Below, piece by piece: positions 29,086-37,793 of a stretch of 64,000 nucleotides of DNA (position 1 is its first letter; each line of letters opens with the position of its first letter). The notes under the pieces are model-generated. The model was given only the letters and a program-made list of their open reading frames with translations, made no database searches and was not told the origin of the DNA. The translations under genes and the position numbers were made by a program. The stretch is from Leifsonia sp. Root227 (GTDB lineage Bacteria; Actinomycetota; Actinomycetes; Actinomycetales; Microbacteriaceae). Location of the stretch: positions 124,001 to 188,000 of the forward strand of contig NZ_LMIO01000002.1 of NCBI RefSeq assembly GCF_001428745.1. Direction: 5' to 3'.

Positions 29086-29643
29086 ATGACCGAGCAGCCC
29101 GTCATCGTCGATCGTCAGTTCGGCGACGTCCGCGTCCCCATCCTGATCGCGATGGCGGGCCTGCCCGGCTCCGGCAAGTCGACCATCGCCGAGATCATCG
29201 GCGCCCGCCTCGGCGCGACCACGGTGTCGGTCGACCCGATCGAGGTGTCGATTCTGCGCGCCGGCATCGACTCCGACCAGCCGACCGGCCTCGCGGCCTA
29301 CCTCGTGGCCGAGACGATGGCTGAGCAGGTGCTGCAGTCCGGTCACTCCGTGATCGTCGACGCGGTGAACGCCGTGGAGCCCGCCCGGTTGCAGTGGCGC
29401 GACCTCGCGGAGCGCTCTGGCGTGAAGCTGCGCGTCATCGAGGTCGTCTGCTCGGACGACGAACTGCACCAGTCGCGCCTCGCGAAGCGTCAGGGTCTCA
29501 CGGCCGCGTACGCCGTGGAACAGAGCGTCGACGAGTACGACGAGTGGAGGGGCGCGTGCGCCACCCTGCCGCGCGTGACGATCGACACGGCAGCCCCGCT
29601 CGGCCAGAACGTCGAGATCGCTCTCGACTTCCTGGTGGCCTAG
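29086..29643 (+). CDS. P-loop kinase-like ATPase
   Basis: A 185-residue protein with Walker A AGLPGSGKSTIAE (Lys31) and a VIVDAVNAV Walker B-like strand, followed by a helical lid with conserved Arg (LAKRQGL). This arrangement matches small kinases of the AAA_33/gluconate- or chloramphenicol-kinase type. It starts one base after the atpC stop, so it may be read through from the atp operon. No pathway is suggested by the neighbours. Substrate unknown. Confidence 0.8.
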   Translation: MTEQPVIVDRQFGDVRVPILIAMAGLPGSGKSTIAEIIGARLGATTVSVDPIEVSILRAGIDSDQPTGLAAYLVAETMAEQVLQSGHSVIVDAVNAVEPARLQWRDLAERSGVKLRVIEVVCSDDELHQSRLAKRQGLTAAYAVEQSVDEYDEWRGACATLPRVTIDTAAPLGQNVEIALDFLVA

Positions 29644-29644
29644 G

Positions 29645-30451
29645 TTGCTCATTCTCCTTCCGCCCTCCGAGACCAAGCGCGACGGGGGAGCGGAAGTCCC
29701 GCTCGACCTCGACCGACTACGTTTCGGCGCCCTCAAACCGGTCCGCAGGAGCGTGCTCGCCGCTGTCGCTGCGCTCTCCAGGAACCGCGAGCACAGCATC
29801 CGGGCGTTGAAGCTCGGTCCCAAGCAGGCCGCCGAGGTCGACCGGAACCGCGCGATCCGTTCGTCGGCGACGATGCCCGCGCTCCGCAGATACACCGGCG
29901 TGCTCTACGACGCACTGGATGCGGAGAGCCTGACGGACGACCAGTGGGCGTTCGCGGGAGCGACGGTGGTGGTCCAGTCCGCGCTGCTCGGTCCGGTCGC
30001 GGCGACCGACCTCATCCCTGCGTACCGGCTGTCGTTCGACTCGCGCCTGTCGCTCGAGAAGGGCGTCGCGACGCTGAAGAAGCGGTGGGCGCCCGCCGTG
30101 GCTGCGGTGTTCGACGCGCATCCCGGGCTGATCATCGACCTGCGGTCGGAAGGCTACGCCGCGCTCGGACCCATTCCTGAGCGGCCGGATGCCCACTACG
30201 TGCGCGTGCTCGCCAGGGACGCAGGCGGCCACGTCCGCGCGCTGAACCACTTCAACAAGCAGGCGAAGGGTCTGCTGACCCGCGCGCTGATCGAGGCTGG
30301 CATCGACTTCGCGACCACGGACGAGCTGCTCGCCTGGGCCGCGGCGGAAGGCTACGAGTTGCGGAAGGCGGACGACGCCTCAGGCGACCTGGAGCTGATC
30401 GTGCCAGAGGTGGCGGGGGAGCCCGGCAAGTTGATGGCTGTGCTCCGCTGA
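29645..30451 (+). CDS. yaaA: YaaA-family peroxide-stress protein
   Basis: A 268-residue DUF328 protein. It starts with the family hallmark LILLPPSETK and contains ALRRYTGVLYDAL, the SFDSRLSL segment and LRSEGYAAL, all as in YaaA. E. coli YaaA binds DNA and lowers free iron during hydrogen peroxide stress; that role here is inferred. TTG start two bases after the kinase stop, so the two are probably co-transcribed. Confidence 0.9.
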   Translation: MLILLPPSETKRDGGAEVPLDLDRLRFGALKPVRRSVLAAVAALSRNREHSIRALKLGPKQAAEVDRNRAIRSSATMPALRRYTGVLYDALDAESLTDDQWAFAGATVVVQSALLGPVAATDLIPAYRLSFDSRLSLEKGVATLKKRWAPAVAAVFDAHPGLIIDLRSEGYAALGPIPERPDAHYVRVLARDAGGHVRALNHFNKQAKGLLTRALIEAGIDFATTDELLAWAAAEGYELRKADDASGDLELIVPEVAGEPGKLMAVLR

Positions 30452-30992
30452 GTCCTTGCCAGCCGCTGAGTGCGCCGGGCGTGCGCGCGGCGGCCGATCC
30501 GCGCAGTGGACGTGTGCGGGACGGGAAGCGGGCGTGGGCCCGGTGTCGAAATTGTGCGTGAATCAGTGGTGGAGTTTCAAAAACTGAGATATGCTCAATG
30601 GTAGGTGAAGCGTCTCGGATAGCTTCGCATCGGGTAATGCGAGCAATGAGGAGGAGCCAGCCAGCCAACGGGGTGATGGGGGGCGTTCGAAGTCGAACGG
30701 TCGCTTCATCTCGTTTATCAGTCGGGCCGACGTCACGGAAACCCGGCGTGATCCCCTCACGCCGATCTCCCAGGCCGGATGCGCGATGACACACTAGTTT
30801 CCGCCTGCGGTCGGGCACGTGCGGAGGTGTCATCGCGAGCGAGAATCCGGCGCTTCGAAACGAGTACCGTCGTCGGCCCGACCCTCTTCCGCTGGTCGGC
30901 TCATGAGCGCGCTGGTCGGACCGCCTTCGCTGGACGGACCCGGCATCCCGCTGGCATGGGCCTCGTGGTCGGGTGAGCGTCCCGCGCCGGCG
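30452..30992. other. 540-base gap between convergent genes, content unassigned
   Basis: Both flanking genes end here, so no promoters are needed, yet the gap is long. Bases 30540-30720 are less GC-rich than the surroundings. Small open frames on both strands have codon use unlike real genes. A 10-bp perfect inverted repeat GCGATGACAC/GTGTCATCGC (30781-30790, 30825-30834) with a nested CCGC/GCGG stem could terminate tag. TGAAGCG near 30604 and CGCTTCA near 30708 could pair in an RNA. A small RNA or a decayed gene are both possible. Confidence 0.4.
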
Positions 30993-31646
30993 TCAGGCGC
31001 GGAAGCAGCCTTCGAAGTGGTCGTCGACCATGCCGGTGGCCTGCATCAGGGCGTACATGGTTGTGGGGCCGACGAAGCGCAAGCCGCGGCGACGAAGCTC
31101 TTTGCTGAGTGCTGTCGACTCAGCGGTGACAGCTGGCACCTCCGACCAGGCGCGCGGCCGACGGTGGTCCGTCGCTGCGGGCGCGAAGCTCCACATCAGG
31201 TCGTTCAGCGGCACATCCAGGGCGAGCACGGCGCGTGCGTTGGAGATGGTGGCGGTGATCTTGCCCCGGTGGCGGATGATCCGCGCATCCTGGAGCAGCC
31301 GCTCGACGTCGTCCTCGGTCATGGAGGCGACCGCCTCGACGTCGAACCCGTGGAAGACCTCGCGGAACGCCGGTCGCCTGCGCAGGATGGTGATCCAGGA
31401 GAGGCCGGCCTGGAAGCCCTCGAGGCAGAGCTTCTCGTACAGTGCACGGGAGTCGCGCTGCTCGCGGCCCCACTCCTCGTCGTGATAGCGGCGGTACTCG
31501 GCGTCGCTCGCCGACCAGGAGCACCTGGCCAGGCCGTCGTCCCCGACGACGACAGCACGACTCGCCGAAACAACGGGACTCGCCGGGTCGGCAGGGCTGG
31601 CGGGGACGGGTGCTGGCTGTGTTGGTTCGGTGGTCGCAGAGGTCAT
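30993..31646 (-). CDS. tag: DNA-3-methyladenine glycosylase I
   Basis: Removes 3-methyladenine from alkylated DNA, creating an abasic site. I start at ATG 31646 (MTSATTEPTQ), which overlaps the ogt stop as ATGA, giving 217 residues. A 25-residue low-complexity Pro/Ala N-terminus precedes the Tag domain: RCSWSASDAEYRRYHDEEWG, the helix-hairpin-helix region LEGFQAGLSWITILRRR and the zinc/active-site part FVGPTTMYALMQATGMVDDH. The second zinc-binding region is probably CFRA at the end. Confidence 0.93.
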   Translation of the reverse strand: MTSATTEPTQPAPVPASPADPASPVVSASRAVVVGDDGLARCSWSASDAEYRRYHDEEWGREQRDSRALYEKLCLEGFQAGLSWITILRRRPAFREVFHGFDVEAVASMTEDDVERLLQDARIIRHRGKITATISNARAVLALDVPLNDLMWSFAPAATDHRRPRAWSEVPAVTAESTALSKELRRRGLRFVGPTTMYALMQATGMVDDHFEGCFRA

Positions 31647-32140
31647 GCTGCCAGCATGATCCCTTCGTGGGTGAGCAGCCACAGCTTGGTGGGGATACCG
31701 TCGCCTCCGCTGTAGCCGGTGATCTTGCCGGACGACGACAGCACGCGGTGGCAGCCGATGATGATCGGGATGGGGTTCGCGCCGACGGCCCCGCCGATCG
31801 CGCGACCGGAGCCGGGGCGGCCGATGCCGTGGCCGAGTTCGCCGTAGGAGGTGAAGGTGCCGAACTCGAGGTCGGCGAGCTGCTGCCAGACCGCGCGCTG
31901 GAACTCCGTGCCCTCGAGGGTGACCGGCAGGTCGAAGTCTTTGCGATCGCCGGCGAAATACTCCTGCAGTTGCAGTTCGGCGCGTTCGAGGACCTCGGTC
32001 GTGCGCTCAGGGTGCTCTTCGAGGGGGAGGTGCCCTGAACGTTCGATGGAGAGGGAAGTGATGGCGTGACCATCGCTGGTCAGCTCGATGCGGCCGATCG
32101 GACTCGGCATCCGTGTGAGATAGGCGAAGGAAGTGCTCAT
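31643..32140 (-). CDS. ogt: Methylated-DNA--protein-cysteine methyltransferase
   Basis: Suicide enzyme that takes methyl groups from O6-methylguanine. The 165-residue protein has the N-terminal RNaseH-like domain, the DNA-binding FQRAVWQQLADLEFGTFTSYGELG (80-103) and the active site IIIGCHRVLSSSGKITGYSGG, with Cys130 as acceptor. The residue before the Cys is Gly, where the family nearly always has Pro (PCHRV). It is first in an ogt-tag operon dedicated to alkylation repair. Confidence 0.94.
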   Translation of the reverse strand: MSTSFAYLTRMPSPIGRIELTSDGHAITSLSIERSGHLPLEEHPERTTEVLERAELQLQEYFAGDRKDFDLPVTLEGTEFQRAVWQQLADLEFGTFTSYGELGHGIGRPGSGRAIGGAVGANPIPIIIGCHRVLSSSGKITGYSGGDGIPTKLWLLTHEGIMLAA

Positions 32141-32242
32141 GAGAAGACTCTACGGCGGGCCACCGACGTGTTCTCGCGGAAAACGGACATGGGGGATAAG
32201 TCGTCCGACCCCACCGGTTGTGGAGGGATCGGCAGCGCTGCA

Positions 32243-32254
32243 TAGACTTGGAGC
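32243..32254 (+). promoter_or_regulatory. Leaderless promoter of the aldo/keto reductase
   Basis: TAGACT (32243-32248) is six bases from the ATG at 32255. TTGTGG at 32218-32223 is a possible -35 with a 19-base spacer. No room remains for a ribosome-binding site, so the mRNA should begin at or beside the start codon. Confidence 0.55.
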
Positions 32255-33226
32255 ATGGCAGAAATCGACTACCGTCCTCTCGGAAACTCGGGGCTCATCG
32301 TCTCGACCATCGGCCTTGGCTGCAACAACTTCGGGCGGGAAGGGACCGCATCCGAAACCCAGCAGGGCACGGACGCGGTGATCGGCGCGGCGATCGACGC
32401 CGGCGTCACGTTCTTCGACACCGCGGACATCTACGGCAAGGAACGCGGGCTCTCCGAGACCCTGATGGGCACGTCGCTGGCCGGGAAGCGCGACAAGATC
32501 GTGCTCGCCACCAAGTTCGGGATGGACATGGCGGGCAGCAACGGACCCGACTGGGGCGTGCGCGGCTCGCGTCGCTACATCCGGCTCGCCGTCGAGGCGT
32601 CGCTGCGACGGCTCCGCACCGACTGGATCGACCTCTACCAGTTGCACCAGCCTGACCCCATCACCCCGATCGAGGAGACGCTGGCGGCGCTCGACGACCT
32701 CATCACCGAGGGCAAGATCCGCTACATCGGTCACTCGAACCTGGCCGGCTGGCAGATCGCGGAGGCGGAGTTCACCGCCGAGCTGAACGGGCATCCGAAG
32801 TTCATCTCGTCGCAGAACGAGTACAGCCTGCTCGTGCGCGACGCCGAGCGCGAGGTGCTTCCTGCCGTCAACCAGTACGGGCTCGGCTTCCTGCCGTACT
32901 TCCCGCTCTACAACGGCCTGTTCACGGGGAAGTTCTCGCGCGATGGCGGCCCGGCAGACAGCCGCATCATGATGATCAGGCGACACCTCGTCGACAACGC
33001 TCCGTGGGATGCGATCGAGCGCTACCAGGCGTTCTGCGACGAGCGCGGCGTGACCATGCTGGCGGCGACGTTCGCCTGGCTGCTCGCCCAGCCCGGCCTC
33101 ACCAGCGTGATCGCCGGAGCCACCAAGCCGGAGCAGATCACCGCGAACGCGGAGGCCGCCACCGCCTGGCGCCCCAGTGCGGAGGACCTCGCGGCCATCA
33201 CCGACATCTTCACCCCTTCCGCCTAG
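32255..33226 (+). CDS. Aldo/keto reductase
   Basis: NADPH-dependent oxidoreductase of the TIM-barrel AKR family, 323 residues. The catalytic tetrad is visible: Asp in FFDTADIYG with Tyr60, Lys87 in LATKFG, and the His of LYQLHQPD. The C-terminal cofactor segment is VIAGATKPEQITANAEA. It resembles YajO/oxidoreductases annotated as general stress proteins. Monocistronic between its own leaderless promoter and a hairpin terminator. Substrate not predictable. Confidence 0.9.
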   Translation: MAEIDYRPLGNSGLIVSTIGLGCNNFGREGTASETQQGTDAVIGAAIDAGVTFFDTADIYGKERGLSETLMGTSLAGKRDKIVLATKFGMDMAGSNGPDWGVRGSRRYIRLAVEASLRRLRTDWIDLYQLHQPDPITPIEETLAALDDLITEGKIRYIGHSNLAGWQIAEAEFTAELNGHPKFISSQNEYSLLVRDAEREVLPAVNQYGLGFLPYFPLYNGLFTGKFSRDGGPADSRIMMIRRHLVDNAPWDAIERYQAFCDERGVTMLAATFAWLLAQPGLTSVIAGATKPEQITANAEAATAWRPSAEDLAAITDIFTPSA

Positions 33227-33240
33227 CCGCTTTCATCCCA

Positions 33241-33288
33241 TCGAGCCCAGCTCTCGCCGCTCGCACCGGCGGTGGGACCTGGGCTCGA
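33241..33288 (+). terminator. Terminator-like hairpin after the aldo/keto reductase
   Basis: TCGAGCCCAG pairs with CTGGGCTCGA (10 bp), and a nested CGCCG/CGGCG stem sits inside. The outer ends (ATCGAG ... CTCGA) resemble hairpins B and C, but the GCGACACGCCG core is missing. It may be a degenerate relative. Confidence 0.6.
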
Positions 33289-33305
33289 CTGCGTTGGGAG
33301 ACACT

Positions 33306-33370
33306 CTGTTCGCTCACAGCGAACGAATTCGTCGTTGTGAGTGAGTACTCACTCCGCGTAGGATCAGCGC
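33306..33370 (+). promoter_or_regulatory. Promoter and palindromic operator of the TetR-exporter operon
   Basis: TTGTGA (33335-33340) and TAGGAT (33359-33364), 18 bases apart, form the promoter, and TAGGAT is six bases from the GTG start. The spacer contains a perfect 16-bp palindrome GAGTGAGTACTCACTC (33339-33354). A second dyad, GTTCGC-TCACA-GCGAAC, lies upstream at about 33308-33324. The palindrome is placed exactly where a TetR dimer would block RNA polymerase. Confidence 0.8.
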
Positions 33371-34072
33371 GTGGATCTGACGGACGACGAGCTGAAACGT
33401 ACGCCCCGCGCCCAGCCCCTGAGCGTGGAGGACAGGCGCGCGATGATCGTCGACGCGGTCATCCCGCTGCTGGTCGAACACGGGCGCGGCGTCACGTCGA
33501 AGCAGATCGCCGAGGCGGCTGGCATCGCCGAGGGCACGATCTTCCGGGCGTTCGGGGACAAGGAGACGCTGGTGCAGGCCGCGATCGAGAAGTACCTCGA
33601 TCCTGAGCCGCTCCGGGATGCCCTCCGCGCCATCGACCCCGCCCTCCCGTTCGAGCACAAGATCCGCGCCGTGCTCTACCTGCTGCGCGAGCGGTTCGAG
33701 AGCGTCATGCGCATCATGGCCGTCGTCGGCCCGCAACGCCCGCCCGTCCCGCAGGAACGGGGCCAGTTCGTGGCCATCATCGGCCGGCTGCTCGAGCCGG
33801 AGGCCGACCGGCTGAACTGGCCGCCGGAGCGCGTCGCCCACCTCCTGCGACTCATCAGCTTCTCGTCTGCTTTCCCCGCCCTCAACGAGGGGATCGAGTT
33901 CAGCATCGACGACCTCGCCCGCTTCGCGATGGTCGGCATCGCCGGAGAACCGCTCGACGTCGCCGACTTCCCCGACCTAGCCGACCTTCCCACCGCGGAT
34001 TCCGGCTACGCGCCGGAGACAGAGCCGGCAACACACACCGCACCAGAAACACAGCCCGCATCCGCACCCTAG
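33371..34072 (+). CDS. TetR-family regulator of the downstream ABC exporter
   Basis: A 233-residue repressor. The N-terminal helix-turn-helix (about 22-70) reads IVDAVIPLLVEHGRGVTSKQ then AGIAEGTIFRAFGDKETLV. The C-terminal ligand domain is followed by an acidic Thr/Pro/Glu tail of about 35 residues. GTG start on a leaderless-type transcript. It is first in an operon with two ABC half-exporters nine bases downstream. It probably binds the 16-bp palindrome in its own promoter and is released by an exported compound. Confidence 0.9.
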   Translation: MDLTDDELKRTPRAQPLSVEDRRAMIVDAVIPLLVEHGRGVTSKQIAEAAGIAEGTIFRAFGDKETLVQAAIEKYLDPEPLRDALRAIDPALPFEHKIRAVLYLLRERFESVMRIMAVVGPQRPPVPQERGQFVAIIGRLLEPEADRLNWPPERVAHLLRLISFSSAFPALNEGIEFSIDDLARFAMVGIAGEPLDVADFPDLADLPTADSGYAPETEPATHTAPETQPASAP

Positions 34073-34080
34073 GAGATCCC

Positions 34081-35814
34081 ATGCTTCTCAAACTCCTCGG
34101 CCGGTTCCTCCGACCGCACTGGCCGCTCCTCGTCGGGGTGGTGGTCTTCCAGCTCGCTCAAGCGCTGCTGTCGCTGTGGCTGCCGACGTTGAACGCCGAC
34201 ATCACAGACAACGGCATCGCCAAGGGCGACACCAACTACATCGTCTGGGTCGGCGCAGGGATGCTCGGGGTCACCCTCGTGCAGGTCGCCTGCTCCATCA
34301 CCGCGGTGTACTTCGGGGCGAAGGTCGCCATGCGGGTCGGTCGCGACCTGCGCGGCTCGATCTTCCAGAAGGTGGGCGAGTTCTCCGAGCGCGAGGTGTC
34401 GAAGTTCGGCGCTCCGTCGCTGATCACCCGCAACACGAACGACGTGCAGCAGGTGCAGATGCTGGTGCTGATGACCTGCACGCTGCTGGTCTCCGCGCCG
34501 ATCCTGGCGATCGGCGGCATCATCCTCGCGATGCAGCAGGACATCCAGCTCTCCTGGCTGATCGCGGTGAGCGTCCCCATCCTGCTGGTGGCCGTCGGGC
34601 TCATCATCTCGCGCATGGTCCCGCTGTTCCGCAAGATGCAGGAGCGGATCGACAGGGTCAACCGGGTGCTGCGCGAACAGCTCACCGGCATCAGGGTGGT
34701 GCGCGCGTTCGTCCGCGAAGACATCGAGTCCGGCAGGTTCCAGAAGGCGAACGCGGACGTCACGGACACCGCACTGCGCGCGGGGCGGCTGTTCGCGCTG
34801 ATGTTCCCGATCGTGATGCTCGTGCTGAACGTCTCGAGCGTCGCGGTGATCTGGTTCGGCGGGTTCCGCATCCAGGACGGGTCGATGCAGATCGGCACGC
34901 TGACGGCGTTCCTGCAATACCTGATGCAGATCCTGATGGCGGTGATGATGGCGACGTTCATGGCCGTGCTCGTGCCGCGTGCCGCCGTCTGCGCCGACCG
35001 CATCGGCGAGGTGCTCGGCACCGAGTCGTCTGTGCGCATCCCGGAGTCCCCGATCACCGAGCTGGACGCGCACGGCACCCTGGAGTTCGTCGATGTCGGC
35101 TTCTCGTACCCGGGAGCGGAGCAGCCGGTGCTGAGCGACGTGACCTTCCTGGCGAAGGCCGGGCAGACCACGGCGATCATCGGAAGCACCGGTTCCGGCA
35201 AGACGACGCTGGTCAACCTCATCCCGAGGCTGTTCGACGCGACGAGCGGTATCGTGCTCGTCGACGGCGTGGATGTGGCGGAGCTCGACCCCGACCTGCT
35301 CTGGTCGCGCATCGGGCTGGTGCCGCAGAAGCCGTACCTGTTCTCCGGCACGGTCGCATCCAACCTGCGCTACGGCAAGCCTGACGCGACGGACGAGGAA
35401 CTGTGGCAGGCGCTGGAGATCGCGCAGGCGCGCGACTTCGTCCAGGCGATGGGGGAGAAGCTGGACGCACCGATCGCCCAGGGAGGCACGAACGTCTCCG
35501 GCGGTCAGCGGCAGCGGCTCGCCATCGCACGCGCCCTGGTGAAGCGTCCGGAGATCTACGTGTTCGACGACTCGTTCTCCGCGCTCGACACGGCGACGGA
35601 TGCGCGACTGAGGCACGCGCTGTCGCGTCAGGTCTCCGACGCGACCATGATCGTCGTCGCGCAGCGGGTGTCGACCATCGTCGACGCCGACCAGATCATC
35701 GTGCTGGAGGACGGCCGCGTGGTCGGCCGGGGAACGCACGACGAACTCCTGCAGTCCAATGAGACGTACGCCGAGATCGTGTCGTCGCAGCTCACCGCGG
35801 AGGAAGCAGCATGA
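34081..35814 (+). CDS. Heterodimeric ABC exporter, subunit with degenerate ATP site
   Basis: A 577-residue half-transporter: six-helix membrane domain (about 1-310) fused to an ATPase domain. Walker A is GSTGSGKTT (Lys374), signature VSGGQRQRLAIA, and Walker B reads YVFDDSFSALD, with Asp497 in place of the catalytic Glu. This Glu-to-Asp change is typical of one partner in heterodimeric multidrug exporters such as LmrCD, BmrCD and TM287/288. AGGAGATCCC precedes the ATG. The stop overlaps the partner gene as ATGA. Confidence 0.93.
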   Translation: MLLKLLGRFLRPHWPLLVGVVVFQLAQALLSLWLPTLNADITDNGIAKGDTNYIVWVGAGMLGVTLVQVACSITAVYFGAKVAMRVGRDLRGSIFQKVGEFSEREVSKFGAPSLITRNTNDVQQVQMLVLMTCTLLVSAPILAIGGIILAMQQDIQLSWLIAVSVPILLVAVGLIISRMVPLFRKMQERIDRVNRVLREQLTGIRVVRAFVREDIESGRFQKANADVTDTALRAGRLFALMFPIVMLVLNVSSVAVIWFGGFRIQDGSMQIGTLTAFLQYLMQILMAVMMATFMAVLVPRAAVCADRIGEVLGTESSVRIPESPITELDAHGTLEFVDVGFSYPGAEQPVLSDVTFLAKAGQTTAIIGSTGSGKTTLVNLIPRLFDATSGIVLVDGVDVAELDPDLLWSRIGLVPQKPYLFSGTVASNLRYGKPDATDEELWQALEIAQARDFVQAMGEKLDAPIAQGGTNVSGGQRQRLAIARALVKRPEIYVFDDSFSALDTATDARLRHALSRQVSDATMIVVAQRVSTIVDADQIIVLEDGRVVGRGTHDELLQSNETYAEIVSSQLTAEEAA

Positions 35815-37793
35815 GCGAGAACACCGAAACAGAGGAGCGCGTCCCCGCGCGTCCGCCCGTCCGCCGAGGCCCTGGCGGCGGAGGTCCGTTCGGCGGGATG
35901 CAGGGGCCGGTCGAGAAGTCGATGAACTTCGGCCCGTCCGCCAAGCGGCTCGTCGGCCGGCTGCGGCCGGAGGCGATCGGCATCGCGTTCGTCACACTGC
36001 TCGCCGTGGTGAGCGTCGTGTTCGCGGTGCTCGGGCCGAAGCTGCTCGGCAACGCGATCAACCTCGTCTTCGCCGGAGCGCTGTCGTCGCAGTTCCCGAA
36101 GGGTGCGACGCAGGAGCAGGTGATCGCCGGGCTGCGCGCATCGCACCAGTCCCAGCTCGCCGACCTGCTCTCCGGCACGACCTTCACCCCCGGCGCCGGC
36201 ATCGACTTCACCGCGGTCGGCGGCGTTCTGATGTGGGTGCTCGCCCTCTACATCCTGTCGTCGGTGTTCAGCTACCTGCAGGCGTACGTGCTCAACGGGA
36301 TCACCCAGCGCACGGTGTACCGTCTGCGCGAAGAAGTGGAGGCGAAGATCCACCGCCTCCCTCTGCGCTATTTCGACGGGATGCAGCGCGGCGAGCTGCT
36401 GAGCCGGGTCACCAACGACATCGACAACATCTCGCAGACCCTGCAGCAGTCGATGAGCCAGCTGCTCACCTCCCTGCTCACCGTCGTCGGCGTGATCGTG
36501 ATGATGTTCGTCGTCTCCCCGCTGCTCGCCGTGATCGCGCTCATCACCATCCCGCTGACGCTGATCATCACCACGGTGATCGCGAAGCGGTCGCAGAAGC
36601 TGTTCGTCGCCCAATGGAAGAACACCGGCGAGCTGAACGGTCAGATCGAGGAGGCCTTCACCGGCCACGCCCTGGTGAAGGTGTTCGGCCGTCACCGCGA
36701 GGTGGAGGAGCAGTTCCGGCTGAAGAACGAGGAGATGTACCGGGCGAGCTTCGGCGCTCAGTTCATCTCCGGAATCATCATGCCCGCGATGATGTTCGTC
36801 GGGAACCTGATGTACGTCGTGATCGCGGTCGTCGGCGGTCTGCAGGTGGCGAGCGGCGCGATGCAGCTCGGTGACGTGACCGCGTTCATCCAGTACTCGC
36901 GTCAGTTCACGCAGCCGCTCACGCAGCTCGGCTCGATGGCCAACCTGCTGCAGTCCGGCGTCGCATCCGCCGAGCGCGTGTTCGAGCTGCTGGATGCGGA
37001 CGAGCAGTCGAGCGACCCCGCCGACCCGGAGAGCCCGCAGGGCACCAAGGGCCGCCTGGCGTTCGAGGACGTCTCGTTCCGTTACACGGAGGACAAGCCG
37101 CTGATCGAGGACCTGTCGCTGGTGGCGCAGCCTGGGCAGACGGTCGCCATCGTCGGCCCGACCGGCGCTGGCAAGACCACGCTGGTGAACCTGATGATGC
37201 GGTTCTACGAGCTGGACTCCGGACGCATCACGCTGGACGGCGTAGACATCGCGTCGATGACCAGGCGCGACCTGCGCAGCCGGATGGGCATGGTGCTCCA
37301 GGACACCTGGCTGTTCAACGGGACGATCCGCGAGAACATCGCGTACGGCCGGCCGGATGCGACGGAGGAGGAGATCCTCGACGCTGCCCGTGCCACATAC
37401 GTCGACCGGTTCGTGCACTCGCTGCCGGACGGCTACGACACGGTGCTGGACGACGAGGGCGGCAACGTCTCCGCCGGTGAGAAGCAGCTGCTGACCATCG
37501 CGCGGGCGTTCCTCGCCAGGCCGAGCGTCCTCATCCTGGACGAGGCCACGTCGTCGGTCGACACCCGCACCGAGGTGCTGGTGCAGAAGGCGATGGCGGC
37601 GCTGCGCACCGACCGCACCTCGTTCGTGATCGCACACCGTCTGTCCACGATCCGGGATGCGGACCTCATCCTGGTGATGGAGGCCGGCCGCATCGTGGAG
37701 CAGGGCACGCACAACGAGCTCCTCGCGGCAGGCGGCGCGTACTACACCCTCTACAACGCCCAGTTCGCCGCCCCCGTCTCCGACGAGGCCTGA
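35811..37793 (+). CDS. Heterodimeric ABC exporter, subunit with consensus ATP site
   Basis: A 660-residue partner of the preceding gene. A 40-residue Arg/Pro/Gly-rich N-terminus leads into a six-helix membrane domain with a long first extracellular loop, then the ATPase domain. Walker A is GPTGAGKTT (Lys455), Walker B VLILDEATSSVD with catalytic Glu578, and the signature is the variant VSAGEKQLLTIA in place of LSGGQ. The heterodimer would have one active and one degenerate ATP site. The gene ends inside a bidirectional terminator. Confidence 0.93.
   Translation: MSENTETEERVPARPPVRRGPGGGGPFGGMQGPVEKSMNFGPSAKRLVGRLRPEAIGIAFVTLLAVVSVVFAVLGPKLLGNAINLVFAGALSSQFPKGATQEQVIAGLRASHQSQLADLLSGTTFTPGAGIDFTAVGGVLMWVLALYILSSVFSYLQAYVLNGITQRTVYRLREEVEAKIHRLPLRYFDGMQRGELLSRVTNDIDNISQTLQQSMSQLLTSLLTVVGVIVMMFVVSPLLAVIALITIPLTLIITTVIAKRSQKLFVAQWKNTGELNGQIEEAFTGHALVKVFGRHREVEEQFRLKNEEMYRASFGAQFISGIIMPAMMFVGNLMYVVIAVVGGLQVASGAMQLGDVTAFIQYSRQFTQPLTQLGSMANLLQSGVASAERVFELLDADEQSSDPADPESPQGTKGRLAFEDVSFRYTEDKPLIEDLSLVAQPGQTVAIVGPTGAGKTTLVNLMMRFYELDSGRITLDGVDIASMTRRDLRSRMGMVLQDTWLFNGTIRENIAYGRPDATEEEILDAARATYVDRFVHSLPDGYDTVLDDEGGNVSAGEKQLLTIARAFLARPSVLILDEATSSVDTRTEVLVQKAMAALRTDRTSFVIAHRLSTIRDADLILVMEAGRIVEQGTHNELLAAGGAYYTLYNAQFAAPVSDEA

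Noticed and set aside
30563..30976. Small open frames of 60-70 codons in the gap after yaaA, on both strands
   Set aside because: Codon third positions are not GC-biased as in the real genes, there are no ribosome sites, and the frames overlap one another. Kept only as an unassigned region.
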